Below are positions 1 through 7,027 of a stretch of 7,884 nt of DNA, in pieces. The notes under the pieces are model-generated. The model did no database searches, was not told the DNA's origin, and saw only the letters and a program-made list of their open reading frames with translations. Source of the DNA: Lachnoclostridium sp. UBA7482 (GTDB lineage: Bacteria > Bacillota > Clostridia > Lachnospirales > Lachnospiraceae). Numbering within the stretch: the first letter of the stretch is position 1; each line of letters opens with the position of its first letter. Where the stretch lies: contig DLOO01000081.1 in the NCBI GenBank assembly GCA_002479645.1, forward strand, positions 25,723 through 33,606, read 5' to 3'. The position numbers were made by a program, and so were the translations under genes.

Positions 1-663
1 TGCCGCTGCCGCCATCTTCCCGGCCTGCTCGGGATTGGAGATTCCAAAACCGATAGCGCACGGGATGTCCGGATTTACCTTACGAACCAAAGCAACCATA
101 TCGCCGATATTCCCGGCAAAATTCTCACGCATACCGGTTACACCAAGCGAAGAAACACAATACAGAAAGCCTTCTGCTTCCTTTGCAATGCGTTCAATTC
201 GGTCATTGGAGGTCGGTGCTACGAGGCTGATGAAATCCAGCCCTCTCGCACGGAAAATGCCGGCAAACTCCTCCTTCTCCTCGAACGGAACATCCGGCAG
301 GATGATACCGTCCATGCCGATTTCCGCGGAAATATCCGCAAATTTCTCGGTTCCATAGGAAAAAACAACATTTGCGTAAGTCATAAACACCATCGGCGTA
401 GAGATTTCCCTGCGAAGCTCGCGTACAAGGTCAAATACCCTCTCGGTCGTAATTCCGCCCGCAAGTGCACGGATATTGGCGCCCTGGATTACAGGCCCCT
501 CCGCCGTCGGGTCGGAAAACGGGATGCCGAGCTCAATCAAATCCGCCCCCTGCTTTACCATTTCAAGCACCAGTTTCTTAGTGGTGTCTGCATCCGGGTC
601 ACCGCAGGTAATAAAAGGGATAAATGCTTTACCATTTTCAAATGCTTTACGAATATTACTCAT
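1..663 (-). CDS. trpA: Tryptophan synthase alpha subunit (partial, C-terminus outside window)
   Basis: The alpha subunit splits indole-3-glycerol phosphate into glyceraldehyde-3-phosphate and indole, which is channelled to TrpB in the cytoplasmic alpha2beta2 complex. The 221 visible residues begin [20 protein letters not shown] and include the TIM-barrel signature [19 protein letters not shown] (residues 42-60), whose Glu44 matches the catalytic Glu49 of the enteric enzyme. The second catalytic acid, Asp60 in Salmonella, is Glu55 here (AEGP instead of ADGP). Also visible are MTYAN, the flexible-loop motif GVTGMREN and the phosphate-site strand IGFGIS near the cut end. Families run about 255-270 residues, so some 40 residues are missing because of the window edge. 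The ATG overlaps the trpB stop by 8 nt (ATGAGTAA) and has a strong GGGGAGG site lying inside the trpB end, so translational coupling is likely. Confidence 0.97.
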   Translation of the reverse strand, partial: MSNIRKAFENGKAFIPFITCGDPDADTTKKLVLEMVKQGADLIELGIPFSDPTAEGPVIQGANIRALAGGITTERVFDLVRELRREISTPMVFMTYANVVFSYGTEKFADISAEIGMDGIILPDVPFEEKEEFAGIFRARGLDFISLVAPTSNDRIERIAKEAEGFLYCVSSLGVTGMRENFAGNIGDMVALVRKVNPDIPCAIGFGISNPEQAGKMAAAA

Positions 664-1837
664 TGATATCCTCCCCTCTGTATCGCGCGATTGCGGCACA
701 GTCCTTGTCGCCGCGTCCGGAAATGTTGATAACGATAATCTGATCCTTGCCCATGGTCGGTGCAAGCTTGATTGCGTGTGCAACCGCATGAGAGGATTCG
801 ATCGCCGAGATAATACCCTCGGTCTTACTTAAATATTCAAATGCATTTACCGCCTCATCATCCGTAATTGCCACATACTCCGCACGTCCGATATCATGCA
901 GCCACGCGTGTTCCGGTCCGATACCCGGATAATCAAGTCCGGCGGAGATGGAGTAAACCGGCGCAATCTGTCCGAATTTGTCCTGACAGAAGTAGGACTT
1001 CATACCATGGAAGATTCCGAGTCGTCCGGTCGCAATCGTTGCCGCCGTCTCGAAGGTATCCACGCCGCGTCCGGCCGCCTCACAGCCAATCAGACGAACC
1101 GACTTGTCTTCAATAAAATTGTAAAATGCGCCGATTGCGTTGCTGCCGCCGCCCACACAGGCAAGCACGGCATCGGGAAGACGTCCTTCCTTCTCAAGAA
1201 TCTGCTCCTTGATTTCCTTGGAAATAACTGCCTGGAAATCACGTACAATCATCGGGAACGGGTGCGGCCCCATAACGGAACCGAGGCAGTAATGCGTATC
1301 ATCAATACGGTTTGTCCATTCGCGCATTGCTTCCGATACGGCGTCCTTTAAGGTTGCGGTTCCGGTCGTAACCGGGATAACGGTCGCCCCGAGAAGCCGC
1401 ATACGGTACACGTTTAACGCCTGACGCTTTGTGTCCTCCTCGCCCATAAATACAACGCATTCCATTCCGAGAAGCGCTGCCGCAGTCGCGGTTGCAACAC
1501 CGTGCTGACCGGCGCCGGTCTCAGCAATCAGACGGGTCTTGCCCATTTTCTTTGCAAGGAGTGCCTGCCCGAGTACGTTATTGATCTTGTGTGAACCGGT
1601 GTGGTTCAAATCCTCTCTCTTTAAGTAAATCTTGGCGCCGCCCAGATCCTCCGTCATCTTCTTCGCATAATACAGGCGGCTCGGCCTGCCTGCATATTCG
1701 TTCAGAAGCTCTGTAAGCTTGTTCTGAAAATCCGGATCATTCTTGTAATGCTCATAAGCCCTTTCCAGCTCAATAACCGCATTCATCAGTGTTTCCGGAA
1801 TATATTGTCCGCCGTGAATTCCAAATCTTCCGTCCAT
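656..1837 (-). CDS. trpB: Tryptophan synthase beta subunit (PLP enzyme)
   Basis: TrpB condenses indole with L-serine to give tryptophan using pyridoxal phosphate. The 393-residue product starts [15 protein letters not shown], the usual TrpB N-terminus. The PLP lysine is Lys84 in HTGSHKINN, the catalytic Glu106 lies in [11 protein letters not shown], the phosphate-binding loop GGGSNA is at 229-234, the COMM-domain aspartate equivalent is Asp302 in [10 protein letters not shown], and Ser373 in NISGRGDKD contacts the pyridine nitrogen. These features fit the standard TrpB1 type that pairs with TrpA. The frame stays open to an ATG at 1939, but that would overlap trpC and add 34 low-complexity residues unlike the family. 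The ATG at 1837 has an AGGCAGG site just upstream and gives the normal length. The 73 bp before it, after trpC, contain no trpF. Confidence 0.98.
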   Translation of the reverse strand: MDGRFGIHGGQYIPETLMNAVIELERAYEHYKNDPDFQNKLTELLNEYAGRPSRLYYAKKMTEDLGGAKIYLKREDLNHTGSHKINNVLGQALLAKKMGKTRLIAETGAGQHGVATATAAALLGMECVVFMGEEDTKRQALNVYRMRLLGATVIPVTTGTATLKDAVSEAMREWTNRIDDTHYCLGSVMGPHPFPMIVRDFQAVISKEIKEQILEKEGRLPDAVLACVGGGSNAIGAFYNFIEDKSVRLIGCEAAGRGVDTFETAATIATGRLGIFHGMKSYFCQDKFGQIAPVYSISAGLDYPGIGPEHAWLHDIGRAEYVAITDDEAVNAFEYLSKTEGIISAIESSHAVAHAIKLAPTMGKDQIIVINISGRGDKDCAAIARYRGEDINE

Positions 1838-1910
1838 CGTTTCCTGCCTTTCTTTTTGCCGCCCGGTCTTTGCATGTCTGCCCGTCCCGGTACTGCCTGA
1901 ATTTTCCTGT

Positions 1911-2702
1911 TTATTTTTCTGTGCCGCGCAGATAAGCAAGCATCTGTTTTTTATCCTCGGCGCGCATCAGTGTTTCTCCGATTAACACCGCATTGACGCC
2001 TGCCTCACGCAGCCGTTCGACGTCTTCCGGCGTCTTAATTCCGCTCTCCGCAACAAAAATCACATGCTCGGGAACTAAGCTGCGAAGACGTTTGCTGTTT
2101 CCGATATCCACCGTAAAGTCCTTGAGATTACGGTTATTTACACCGATAATTCTCGCTCCCGCGCTGATGGCGTCGGCAATTTCCTGCTCGTCATGCGTCT
2201 CAACCAATGCGGAAAGGCCGAGCTCATCACAAATTCCAATGTATCTTTTCACCGTCTCTTTATCAAGCAGAGAACAAATCAGAAGAACTGCGGACGCACC
2301 GAGAACCTTCGCTTCGTAAATCATATATTCATTTACGGTAAAATCCTTCCTGAGGCAGGGAATCGAAACCGCCTGTGAAATCTCCCGAAGGTACTGATTG
2401 CTTCCAAGGAACCATTTGGGCTCCGTCAATACCGAAATCGCCGATGCGCCGGCTGCCTCATATGCTTTTGCAATGTCCAGATAAGGAAAAAACTCTGCAA
2501 TCAGTCCCTTGGACGGCGACGCTTTCTTGCATTCGCCGATAAAGGAGATATCGCCTTCTGCCAGAGCCTTTTCAAAGGGAAATCCGGTATTTGCCTCCAT
2601 GGCATAAGCCATTTCACGCATCTGCTCAAGCGGTACGGCCTTCCCTGCTTCCGCAACGCGTTCCCTTGTATATTCTGCGATTGTATCCAGTATGGTTGCC
2701 AT
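1911..2702 (-). CDS. trpC: Indole-3-glycerol phosphate synthase
   Basis: This cytoplasmic enzyme closes the ring of CdRP (carboxyphenylamino-deoxyribulose phosphate) with loss of CO2 to make indole-3-glycerol phosphate. The 263-residue product is a monofunctional TIM barrel of typical length. Catalytic residues are recognisable: Glu57 and Lys59 in [11 protein letters not shown], Lys119 in LRKDF, Glu168 in LVETH, the asparagine in VNNRNL (188-193) and Ser220 in AESGI. The C-terminal phosphate site reads [11 protein letters not shown]. The ATG at 2702 follows a very strong GGAGGGG site, 15 bp after the trpD stop. There is no C-terminal TrpF domain, unlike the TrpC-TrpF fusion of E. coli, so the preceding isomerase step must be supplied elsewhere. 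Confidence 0.97.
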   Translation of the reverse strand: MATILDTIAEYTRERVAEAGKAVPLEQMREMAYAMEANTGFPFEKALAEGDISFIGECKKASPSKGLIAEFFPYLDIAKAYEAAGASAISVLTEPKWFLGSNQYLREISQAVSIPCLRKDFTVNEYMIYEAKVLGASAVLLICSLLDKETVKRYIGICDELGLSALVETHDEQEIADAISAGARIIGVNNRNLKDFTVDIGNSKRLRSLVPEHVIFVAESGIKTPEDVERLREAGVNAVLIGETLMRAEDKKQMLAYLRGTEK

Positions 2703-2717
2703 ACGCCCCTCCGTAAA

Positions 2718-3734
2718 TCAGTTATTGGAAACCTCGATAAATGCCTCCAGCGTCTTTGTTGCCGCACCGGAATCAATCAGGCTTGCCGCAAGGTCGATAC
2801 CATCCTTCATGCTTGCGACCTTACCGGTAATGTAAAGTGCCGCACCGGCATTCATCAGAACCGCGTCGCGCTTCGGCCCTTTTGCACCTGCCAGGATGTC
2901 GCGGGTAATCTGCGCATTTTCCTCCGGGGAACCGCCGACAAGGTCAGCCTTCTCGCAGCGGTTCAATCCGAACAACTCGGGAGTGATAACATAGCTCTTG
3001 TATTTGCCGTTATCAAATTCGCAAACGGTGGTCGGTGCGCTCATGGAAATTTCATCCAGCTTGTCCTGTCCGTATACGACCATGCCGCGCTTTACGCCAA
3101 GGCTTGTAAGAACGCGTGCCAGCGGCTCAACAAGCGCTTCATCGTATACGCCGAGCAGCTGATGGCTTGGGGACGCCGGGTTCGTCAGCGGTCCGAGAAT
3201 GTTAAATACGGTACGGATACCGAGTTCCTTACGAATCGGTCCGACATATTTCATGGAGGTGTGGTATTTCTGTGCGAAGAAGAAACACATTCCAACCTTC
3301 TCAAGAAGCTCGACACACTTCTCGGGGTCCTGGCTGATGTTCACGCCGAGAGCCTCAAGACAGTCTGCGGTACCGCATTTGGAGGATGCCGCCCGGTTGC
3401 CGTGCTTGGAAACCTTTGCACCGCCTGCCGCTGCAACCAGCGCCGCAGTCGTAGAAATGTTGAAGCTCTGTGCATGGTCGCCGCCGGTTCCTACGATTTC
3501 AAGCAAGTCGCCGTTGTACTCAACCTTTGTTGCATGGGCGCGCATTGCTGCCGCACAGCCTGCGATTTCTTCAATCGTCTCTGCTTTTGTGCTCTTGGTG
3601 GAGAGGGATGCGAGGAATGCTGCATTCTGCACGGGTGTTGTCTCCCCGTTCATAATCTCGTTGATTACGGCATATGCCTCGTCATAACTCAAATCCTGCT
3701 TGTTAACAATCTTCTCAATGGCTTCTTTAATCAT
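2718..3734 (-). CDS. trpD: Anthranilate phosphoribosyltransferase
   Basis: TrpD transfers the phosphoribosyl group from PRPP to anthranilate, giving phosphoribosylanthranilate. The 338-residue product has normal length for a stand-alone TrpD, not fused to the glutamine amidotransferase as in enterics. The PRPP loop GTGGD is at residues 82-86, followed by [15 protein letters not shown] and [12 protein letters not shown] (110-121). The anthranilate-site arginine falls in [23 protein letters not shown] (Arg168), and the metal-binding pair Asp227-Glu228 lies in KLDEIS. The N-terminal helical region (about 1-70) matches the glycosyltransferase family 3 N-terminal domain. The ATG at 3734 has an AAAGAGG site nearby. 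It begins 45 bp after trpG and ends 15 bp before trpC, within the same transcription unit. Confidence 0.98.
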   Translation of the reverse strand: MIKEAIEKIVNKQDLSYDEAYAVINEIMNGETTPVQNAAFLASLSTKSTKAETIEEIAGCAAAMRAHATKVEYNGDLLEIVGTGGDHAQSFNISTTAALVAAAGGAKVSKHGNRAASSKCGTADCLEALGVNISQDPEKCVELLEKVGMCFFFAQKYHTSMKYVGPIRKELGIRTVFNILGPLTNPASPSHQLLGVYDEALVEPLARVLTSLGVKRGMVVYGQDKLDEISMSAPTTVCEFDNGKYKSYVITPELFGLNRCEKADLVGGSPEENAQITRDILAGAKGPKRDAVLMNAGAALYITGKVASMKDGIDLAASLIDSGAATKTLEAFIEVSNN

Positions 3735-3779
3735 TGTTTTGTCCTCTTTCCTTTTTATTTTTCGAGCATTTGCTTCCTA

Positions 3780-4352
3780 TTAACGATGCTTAACGATAAA
3801 ATTCTTAAGCATCTGCTTGCCCTCCGGCGTCATAATCGATTCCGGATGGAACTGTACGCCGTATACCTCATACTCTCTGTGCTTTACCGCCATAATTTCG
3901 CCGTCGTCGGTACGTGCGGTAATCAACAGGCAATCCGGCATTGTCGATTCGATGGCTGCCAGGGAATGATACCTCGCCACCTTTGTCACCTCGCTGCAGC
4001 CCTCAAACAGCGGGCAGGCAAGATCTACCCTTGTATCGGACTGCTTGCCGTGCATCATCTGCTTTGCATAGGAGACCACACCGCCATAAGCGGTACAGAT
4101 AACCTGATGTCCGAGACAAACGCCGAGAATCGGAATCTCCGCCCCGAGCTCCCTGACGACGTCGATGCAGACGCCGGATTCCTCCGGATGTCCCGGCCCC
4201 GGGGAGATGATAATCACCTGCGGCGCAAGCGCCCGAATCTCTTCAACCGTCATCGCGTCGTTTCGTACAACCTTGATGTCCGGCTCAATGGAACCAATCA
4301 ACTGATATAAATTGTAGGAAAAACTGTCATAATTATCAATCAGCAAAATCAT
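3780..4352 (-). CDS. trpG: Anthranilate synthase glutamine amidotransferase component
   Basis: TrpG hydrolyses glutamine and passes ammonia to TrpE for anthranilate synthesis. It is a class I amidotransferase of 190 residues starting MILLIDNYDSFSYNL. The triad is Cys79 in GVCLGHQ, His169 and Glu171 in QFHPES. The oxyanion segment ISPGPGHPEESG (49-60) and MHGK (100-103) are also typical. The frame continues upstream to 4412, but the extra 20 residues overlap trpE and do not resemble the family. The ATG at 4352 forms a classic ATGA overlap with the trpE stop and has a strong AGGAGG site, so the two subunits are probably translationally coupled. In some Firmicutes this subunit also serves folate synthesis (PabA role). 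That is possible here, but the context indicates tryptophan. Confidence 0.97.
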   Translation of the reverse strand: MILLIDNYDSFSYNLYQLIGSIEPDIKVVRNDAMTVEEIRALAPQVIIISPGPGHPEESGVCIDVVRELGAEIPILGVCLGHQVICTAYGGVVSYAKQMMHGKQSDTRVDLACPLFEGCSEVTKVARYHSLAAIESTMPDCLLITARTDDGEIMAVKHREYEVYGVQFHPESIMTPEGKQMLKNFIVKHR

Positions 4353-5812
4353 AGCGTTTCCTCCTGTGCCTGCTTCAAAGCCTTTACAACGGCTGCCGCT
4401 TTGTTGATACATTCACGATATTCCTTCTCCGGTACGGAATCTGCAACGATTCCGGCTCCGCTTCGGACAAATACCTTGCCGTTTTTCTTATAAGCAATTC
4501 GGATGGCAATGCAGGTATCGAGATTTCCGGTAAAATCCAGATAACCGATTGCACCGCCGTAAATGCCCCGCTTGTTGTCCTCAAGGTCGTTAATCAGCTG
4601 GCAGGCTTTGATCTTCGGCGCTCCCGAAAGCGTTCCTGCCGGGAGGATCGCATCAATCGCATCGAGTGCAGTTTTGTCATCCGCAATCTCGCCGCGCACG
4701 GTCGAGCCGATGTGCATGACGTGCGAATAACGCTCAATGGAGTGCAGTTTTTCAACCTCAACCGTACCGAATTTGCTGATTTTACCGATATCATTTCGTC
4801 CGAGATCTACGAGCATGTTGTGCTCGGCAAGCTCCTTCTCATCCTGAAGAAGCTCCTCCTCCAGCGCCTTATCCTCCTCCGGCGTTCCCCCTCTCGGCCT
4901 GGTTCCCGCAAGCGGAAATGTATGGAGTACCCCATCTTCAAGCTTCACCAGGGTCTCCGGGGACGCTCCGGCAACTTCCATGTCGGTGCCCGAGAAGAAG
5001 AACATGTACGGGGACGGGTTCAGCGTACGAAGTACGCGGTATGCTCCGAGAAGCGAGCCCTCATACGCCGCTTCCAATCGGTTCGACAATACAATCTGGA
5101 AAATGTCGCCCTCTTTGATGTGATGCTTTGCTTTCTGCACCATATTACAGTATGCTTCTTCGTCAAAGAATGGTTTCATCTCCGATAACATTTTCCCCGG
5201 CTTTGCAGGCGCCGGCGCCCCGTTTACAATCAGCTCCTCCATCTTGTCAAGCTCGAGCTGCGCACGATTGTATTCGGTGTCTGCATTTTCTAAGGAAACG
5301 TTCACAATCAGAATCATTTTTTGACGATAATTGTCGAATACGATAACCTTATCGAAAAGCATCAGATCCACATCGTAAAATCCCTCGGTATCCTTCGCAT
5401 CCAGGCGAAGCGACGGCTCCGCATATTTGAGATAATCGTAGGAAAAATAACCGACCAGACCGCCGGTAAATGGCGGGAAGCCTTTCACGCGAACGCTGCG
5501 GTTCTCGTCAATAACCTGCTTGATGTACTGACCCGGATTTCTTGTCTCGATGGTCAGCGGTCCGATTTTCATCACGCCGTTCATACAGGTAATGGAGAGC
5601 TTCGGATTATATCCAAGGAAGGTATATCGCCCCCACTGCTCGTGATCCGAGATAGACTCGAGCAGATAGCAGTGTTCCGAAACATTCTGCAATGCTCTTA
5701 AAACCTCAATCGGCGTCTTAACATCGGAAAGAATTTCCTTGCAGACCGGCGCTGTTTTGTATTTGCCCGATGCGGCAAATGCTTTTAATTCTTCAATTCC
5801 GGGTTTCAACAT
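4349..5812 (-). CDS. trpE: Anthranilate synthase aminase component (chorismate-binding)
   Basis: TrpE converts chorismate and ammonia to anthranilate plus pyruvate, the committed and usually feedback-inhibited step. The 487-residue protein has an N-terminal anthranilate synthase domain with the LLES motif (50-53), which in known enzymes takes part in tryptophan feedback binding. The C-terminal chorismate-binding domain contains GASPE (282-286), PLAGTRPRG (300-308), HNMLVDLGRND (331-341), IERYSHVMHIGSTVRG (359-374), GTLSGAPK (393-400), RGIYGGAIGY (415-424) and SGAGIVADSVPEKEY (451-465). The PLAGTRPRG and GTLSGAPK forms, together with the trp context, favour TrpE over PabB. The ATG at 5812 follows a GTGAGG site. 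It is the first gene of the operon, downstream of the T-box and a palindromic leader segment, and it ends in an ATGA overlap with trpG. Confidence 0.98.
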   Translation of the reverse strand: MLKPGIEELKAFAASGKYKTAPVCKEILSDVKTPIEVLRALQNVSEHCYLLESISDHEQWGRYTFLGYNPKLSITCMNGVMKIGPLTIETRNPGQYIKQVIDENRSVRVKGFPPFTGGLVGYFSYDYLKYAEPSLRLDAKDTEGFYDVDLMLFDKVIVFDNYRQKMILIVNVSLENADTEYNRAQLELDKMEELIVNGAPAPAKPGKMLSEMKPFFDEEAYCNMVQKAKHHIKEGDIFQIVLSNRLEAAYEGSLLGAYRVLRTLNPSPYMFFFSGTDMEVAGASPETLVKLEDGVLHTFPLAGTRPRGGTPEEDKALEEELLQDEKELAEHNMLVDLGRNDIGKISKFGTVEVEKLHSIERYSHVMHIGSTVRGEIADDKTALDAIDAILPAGTLSGAPKIKACQLINDLEDNKRGIYGGAIGYLDFTGNLDTCIAIRIAYKKNGKVFVRSGAGIVADSVPEKEYRECINKAAAVVKALKQAQEETL

Positions 5813-5836
5813 AGAATTACCTCACTTTCTTAATTG

Positions 5837-5986
5837 TCCTATGGAACATAGAGTTTCGCGTGCGAAACTCTCGCGCCTAGCGCGTGCCGATTTATCGGCT
5901 AATTTCCTTTCGCGCTAGTATAGTCACGATTGGCATTTATGCCACATCGGTACACTTCCATAGCGGAGCTTTTTTGTTCCATAGGA
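5837..5986. repeat. Palindromic element with 12-bp terminal inverted repeats in the trp leader
   Basis: The 12-mer TCCTATGGAACA at 5837-5848 is repeated in inverted form at 5975-5986, bounding 150 bp packed with hairpins. These are 5850-5859/5862-5871 (10-bp arms, GT loop), CTAGCGCG/CGCGCTAG (5877-5884/5911-5918) enclosing GCCGA-TTTA-TCGGC (5886-5899), and TGGCAT/ATGCCA (5931-5936/5939-5944), which extends through CGAT/ATCG with one bulge. No gene, ribosome site or terminator is evident inside. The architecture resembles a small non-coding MITE- or REP-type repeat sitting between the T-box terminator and trpE, but one copy in one window cannot prove mobility. It lies within the trp transcript, so it would fold as RNA in the 5' untranslated region. 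Confidence 0.6.
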
Positions 5987-6017
5987 AATTCAAAAGAATT
6001 TCCTATGGAACAAAAAA
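5970..6017. repeat. Perfect 22-bp-arm palindrome after the T-box terminator
   Basis: Positions 5970-5991 and 5996-6017 are exact reverse complements around a 4-nt AAAA loop. The core arm is GTTCCATAGGAAATTC, flanked by a T-run on one side and an A-run on the other. On the minus strand the T-run of the T-box terminator forms the start of the first arm. There is no U-tract after the second arm, so it is not a normal terminator in either direction. The second arm holds a third copy of the 12-mer TCCTATGGAACA (6001-6012), which also ends the 5837-5986 element. Confidence 0.85.
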
Positions 6018-6049
6018 ATCCCTGACAGAAATATACTTTCTGTCAAGGA
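6012..6049 (-). terminator. Intrinsic terminator of the T-box
   Basis: On the minus strand a 13-bp stem (6049-6037 with 6031-6019, one G-T pair) closes a 5-nt loop and is followed by seven Ts (6018-6012). Its 5' arm includes CCTT (6048-6045), which the T-box antiterminator needs, so the two structures are mutually exclusive. This is the default off state when tRNA-Trp is charged. Confidence 0.93.
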
Positions 6050-6290
6050 CGAATTGTTCAATCCGCGGTGCCACCTTGATTTATGGCTTCGCCATACACT
6101 TTATCAGGATACCATCATACCCTCGGCAACTAACGTATGCCCGCACGTCACAGAATACTCGGGACAAATCCCTTTGACTGTGCCCTCCGCGGTCCATTTG
6201 ATGACTTGTTTTTCACCTGACTCTCAGCAACGCAGGCTCTCTGTGGAAGCATAATCACCGTTATCTCCGCTTCAACGGTTTATATATGAT
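6012..6290 (-). promoter_or_regulatory. Trp-specific T-box leader (tRNA-Trp sensing riboswitch)
   Basis: The leader of the trp operon carries a T-box sequence AAGGTGGCACCGCG at 6077-6064, close to the consensus AGGGTGGNACCGCG. Stem I shows a GCGG (6270-6267)/CCGC (6192-6189) lower helix, the AGAGAG element (6242-6237) and a distal arm closed by CCTG/CAGG (6236-6233, 6219-6216). The specifier in AAATGGACC is TGG at 6196-6194, the tryptophan codon, followed by the usual purine. Stem III is a perfect hairpin at 6096-6082. The antiterminator pairs AAGG (6077-6074) with CCTT (6048-6045) and forms a 7-bp upper helix. The bulge reads TGGC, which should pair with a 3' GCCA tRNA end, consistent with tRNA-Trp. 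Uncharged tRNA-Trp should favour readthrough into trpE. Exact 5' and stem II limits were not folded by software. Confidence 0.93.
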
Positions 6291-6297
6291 TATTATC

Positions 6298-6326
6298 ACT
6301 TTACATCGTTAATGCAAAAAAGTCAA
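6298..6326 (-). promoter_or_regulatory. Promoter of the trp operon (sigma-A type)
   Basis: Reading the minus strand, TTGACT (6326-6321) and TAAAGT (6303-6298) are separated by 17 nt. The -35 matches the consensus at five of six positions and the -10 at four of six. A start near 6291 would place the whole T-box stem I in the transcript. The site lies 40 bp downstream of the stop codon of the 6367-6957 gene. No other -35/-10 pair nearby is as good. Confidence 0.7.
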
Positions 6327-6366
6327 GCGGTTTTTGAGAATTTTTTGGGAAAGCCCGTGCGCTGTA

Positions 6367-6957
6367 TTACTTCGTAATTGTAAAACTCTTAAGCATCTCT
6401 TCAATCAGCTCCTTATGTGCCTCATCGCTACAGGTGCTGACCCAAAGTCCCTCTTTTTTCAAATAATAATAGTTGATTTCCGCCGGTTCCCTACCGGTTT
6501 TATCCACATAACTGAGTCTGGTCGCCGTATACCCTTCCGAGCCGCAGGTCACATTTTCCTCGCGGTGGAACTCATAGCTTCCGTCCTTCTGAAATGCCTC
6601 CAGAGCATCTTCGATATCCACCTCGGCATCCACGGAAATGACGCTCAGATAGTAGCTTTCCGCTGCATTTTTCACGGAAAACCGCTCCATAAAGGTAGGG
6701 CGCTCATCTACCCGTAGAAGCTCGTACTTGACCTTGGTTTCGTTGTAGGTCAGGCTGTACGGATAATTCCGAGACCGGAATTTCGTCATACGATCCTGAA
6801 ACTGCCAAAGTCCCAGAATAAACAGAATCAAAATCACCGCAAATGCCGCCATGCCGAGAATCAACTTCGTGGCGGTACTCAATTTCTTATCGCTTGGCAA
6901 TTCCTCATTCGACATATTTCCTGTATTTTTATCTTTCCTTATTTCCTTTTTCTTCAT
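6367..6957 (-). CDS. Single-pass membrane protein of unknown function
   Basis: I do not recognise this 196-residue protein. It has a short, highly charged N-terminus (about 1-30), one hydrophobic segment (about residues 32-52, KLILGMAAFAVILILFILGLW) and a soluble C-terminal part of some 140 residues. Positive charges before the segment suggest N-in topology, with the C-terminal domain outside the membrane. Two cysteines in that domain (Cys138, Cys176) could form a disulfide. The tail, with GYTATRLSYVDKTG, INYYYLKKEGLWVSTCS and a final helix ending LKSFTITK, has the feel of small PsbP/Mog1-like or DUF-type extracytoplasmic domains, but that is only an impression. The start at 6957 has an AAGGA site; Met15 (ATG at 6915, preceded by AGGAAAT) is an alternative. 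It precedes the trp promoter without a visible terminator. Confidence 0.8.
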   Translation of the reverse strand: MKKKEIRKDKNTGNMSNEELPSDKKLSTATKLILGMAAFAVILILFILGLWQFQDRMTKFRSRNYPYSLTYNETKVKYELLRVDERPTFMERFSVKNAAESYYLSVISVDAEVDIEDALEAFQKDGSYEFHREENVTCGSEGYTATRLSYVDKTGREPAEINYYYLKKEGLWVSTCSDEAHKELIEEMLKSFTITK

Positions 6958-7027
6958 TTTCTTTATTTCCTTCTTGAAAAAATTCGTTTCCTATGACATA
7001 TTTGCTTACAGATTACCATACTTTCGC

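Noticed and set aside
350..360. GTTCCATAGGA inside trpA, matching the repeat in the trp leader
   Set aside because: It encodes Ser-Tyr-Gly-Thr at a normal place in TrpA and has no surrounding palindrome, so an 11-base coincidence is the simplest reading.
1838..1939. Upstream extension of trpB to an ATG at 1939
   Set aside because: It would overlap the trpC end and add 34 residues with no likeness to TrpB. The ATG at 1837 has a good ribosome site and the normal family N-terminus.
3162..4310. Long open frame of 382 codons on the plus strand
   Set aside because: It lies antisense to trpD and trpG, both of which have full catalytic motifs, ribosome sites and operon spacing. The translation is rich in Cys, His and Arg without family features, as expected for a reverse-strand shadow.
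4353..4412. Upstream extension of trpG to 4412
   Set aside because: It lies wholly inside trpE in another frame. The ATGA junction with an AGGAGG site at 4352 is the expected start.
5817..5849. Ten-codon mini-frame (MFHRTIKKVR) just before trpE, a possible leader peptide
   Set aside because: It has no tryptophan codons and no ribosome binding site, and it starts within the palindromic repeat. Regulation is already explained by the T-box.
5837..6017. CRISPR array
   Set aside because: The repeated 12-mers are too short, alternate in orientation and are unevenly spaced, with no spacer-like units and no cas gene.
5884..6177. Plus-strand open frame of 97 codons across the leader
   Set aside because: It runs through the T-box, its terminator and the palindromes, has no ribosome site, and its product shows no protein-like pattern.
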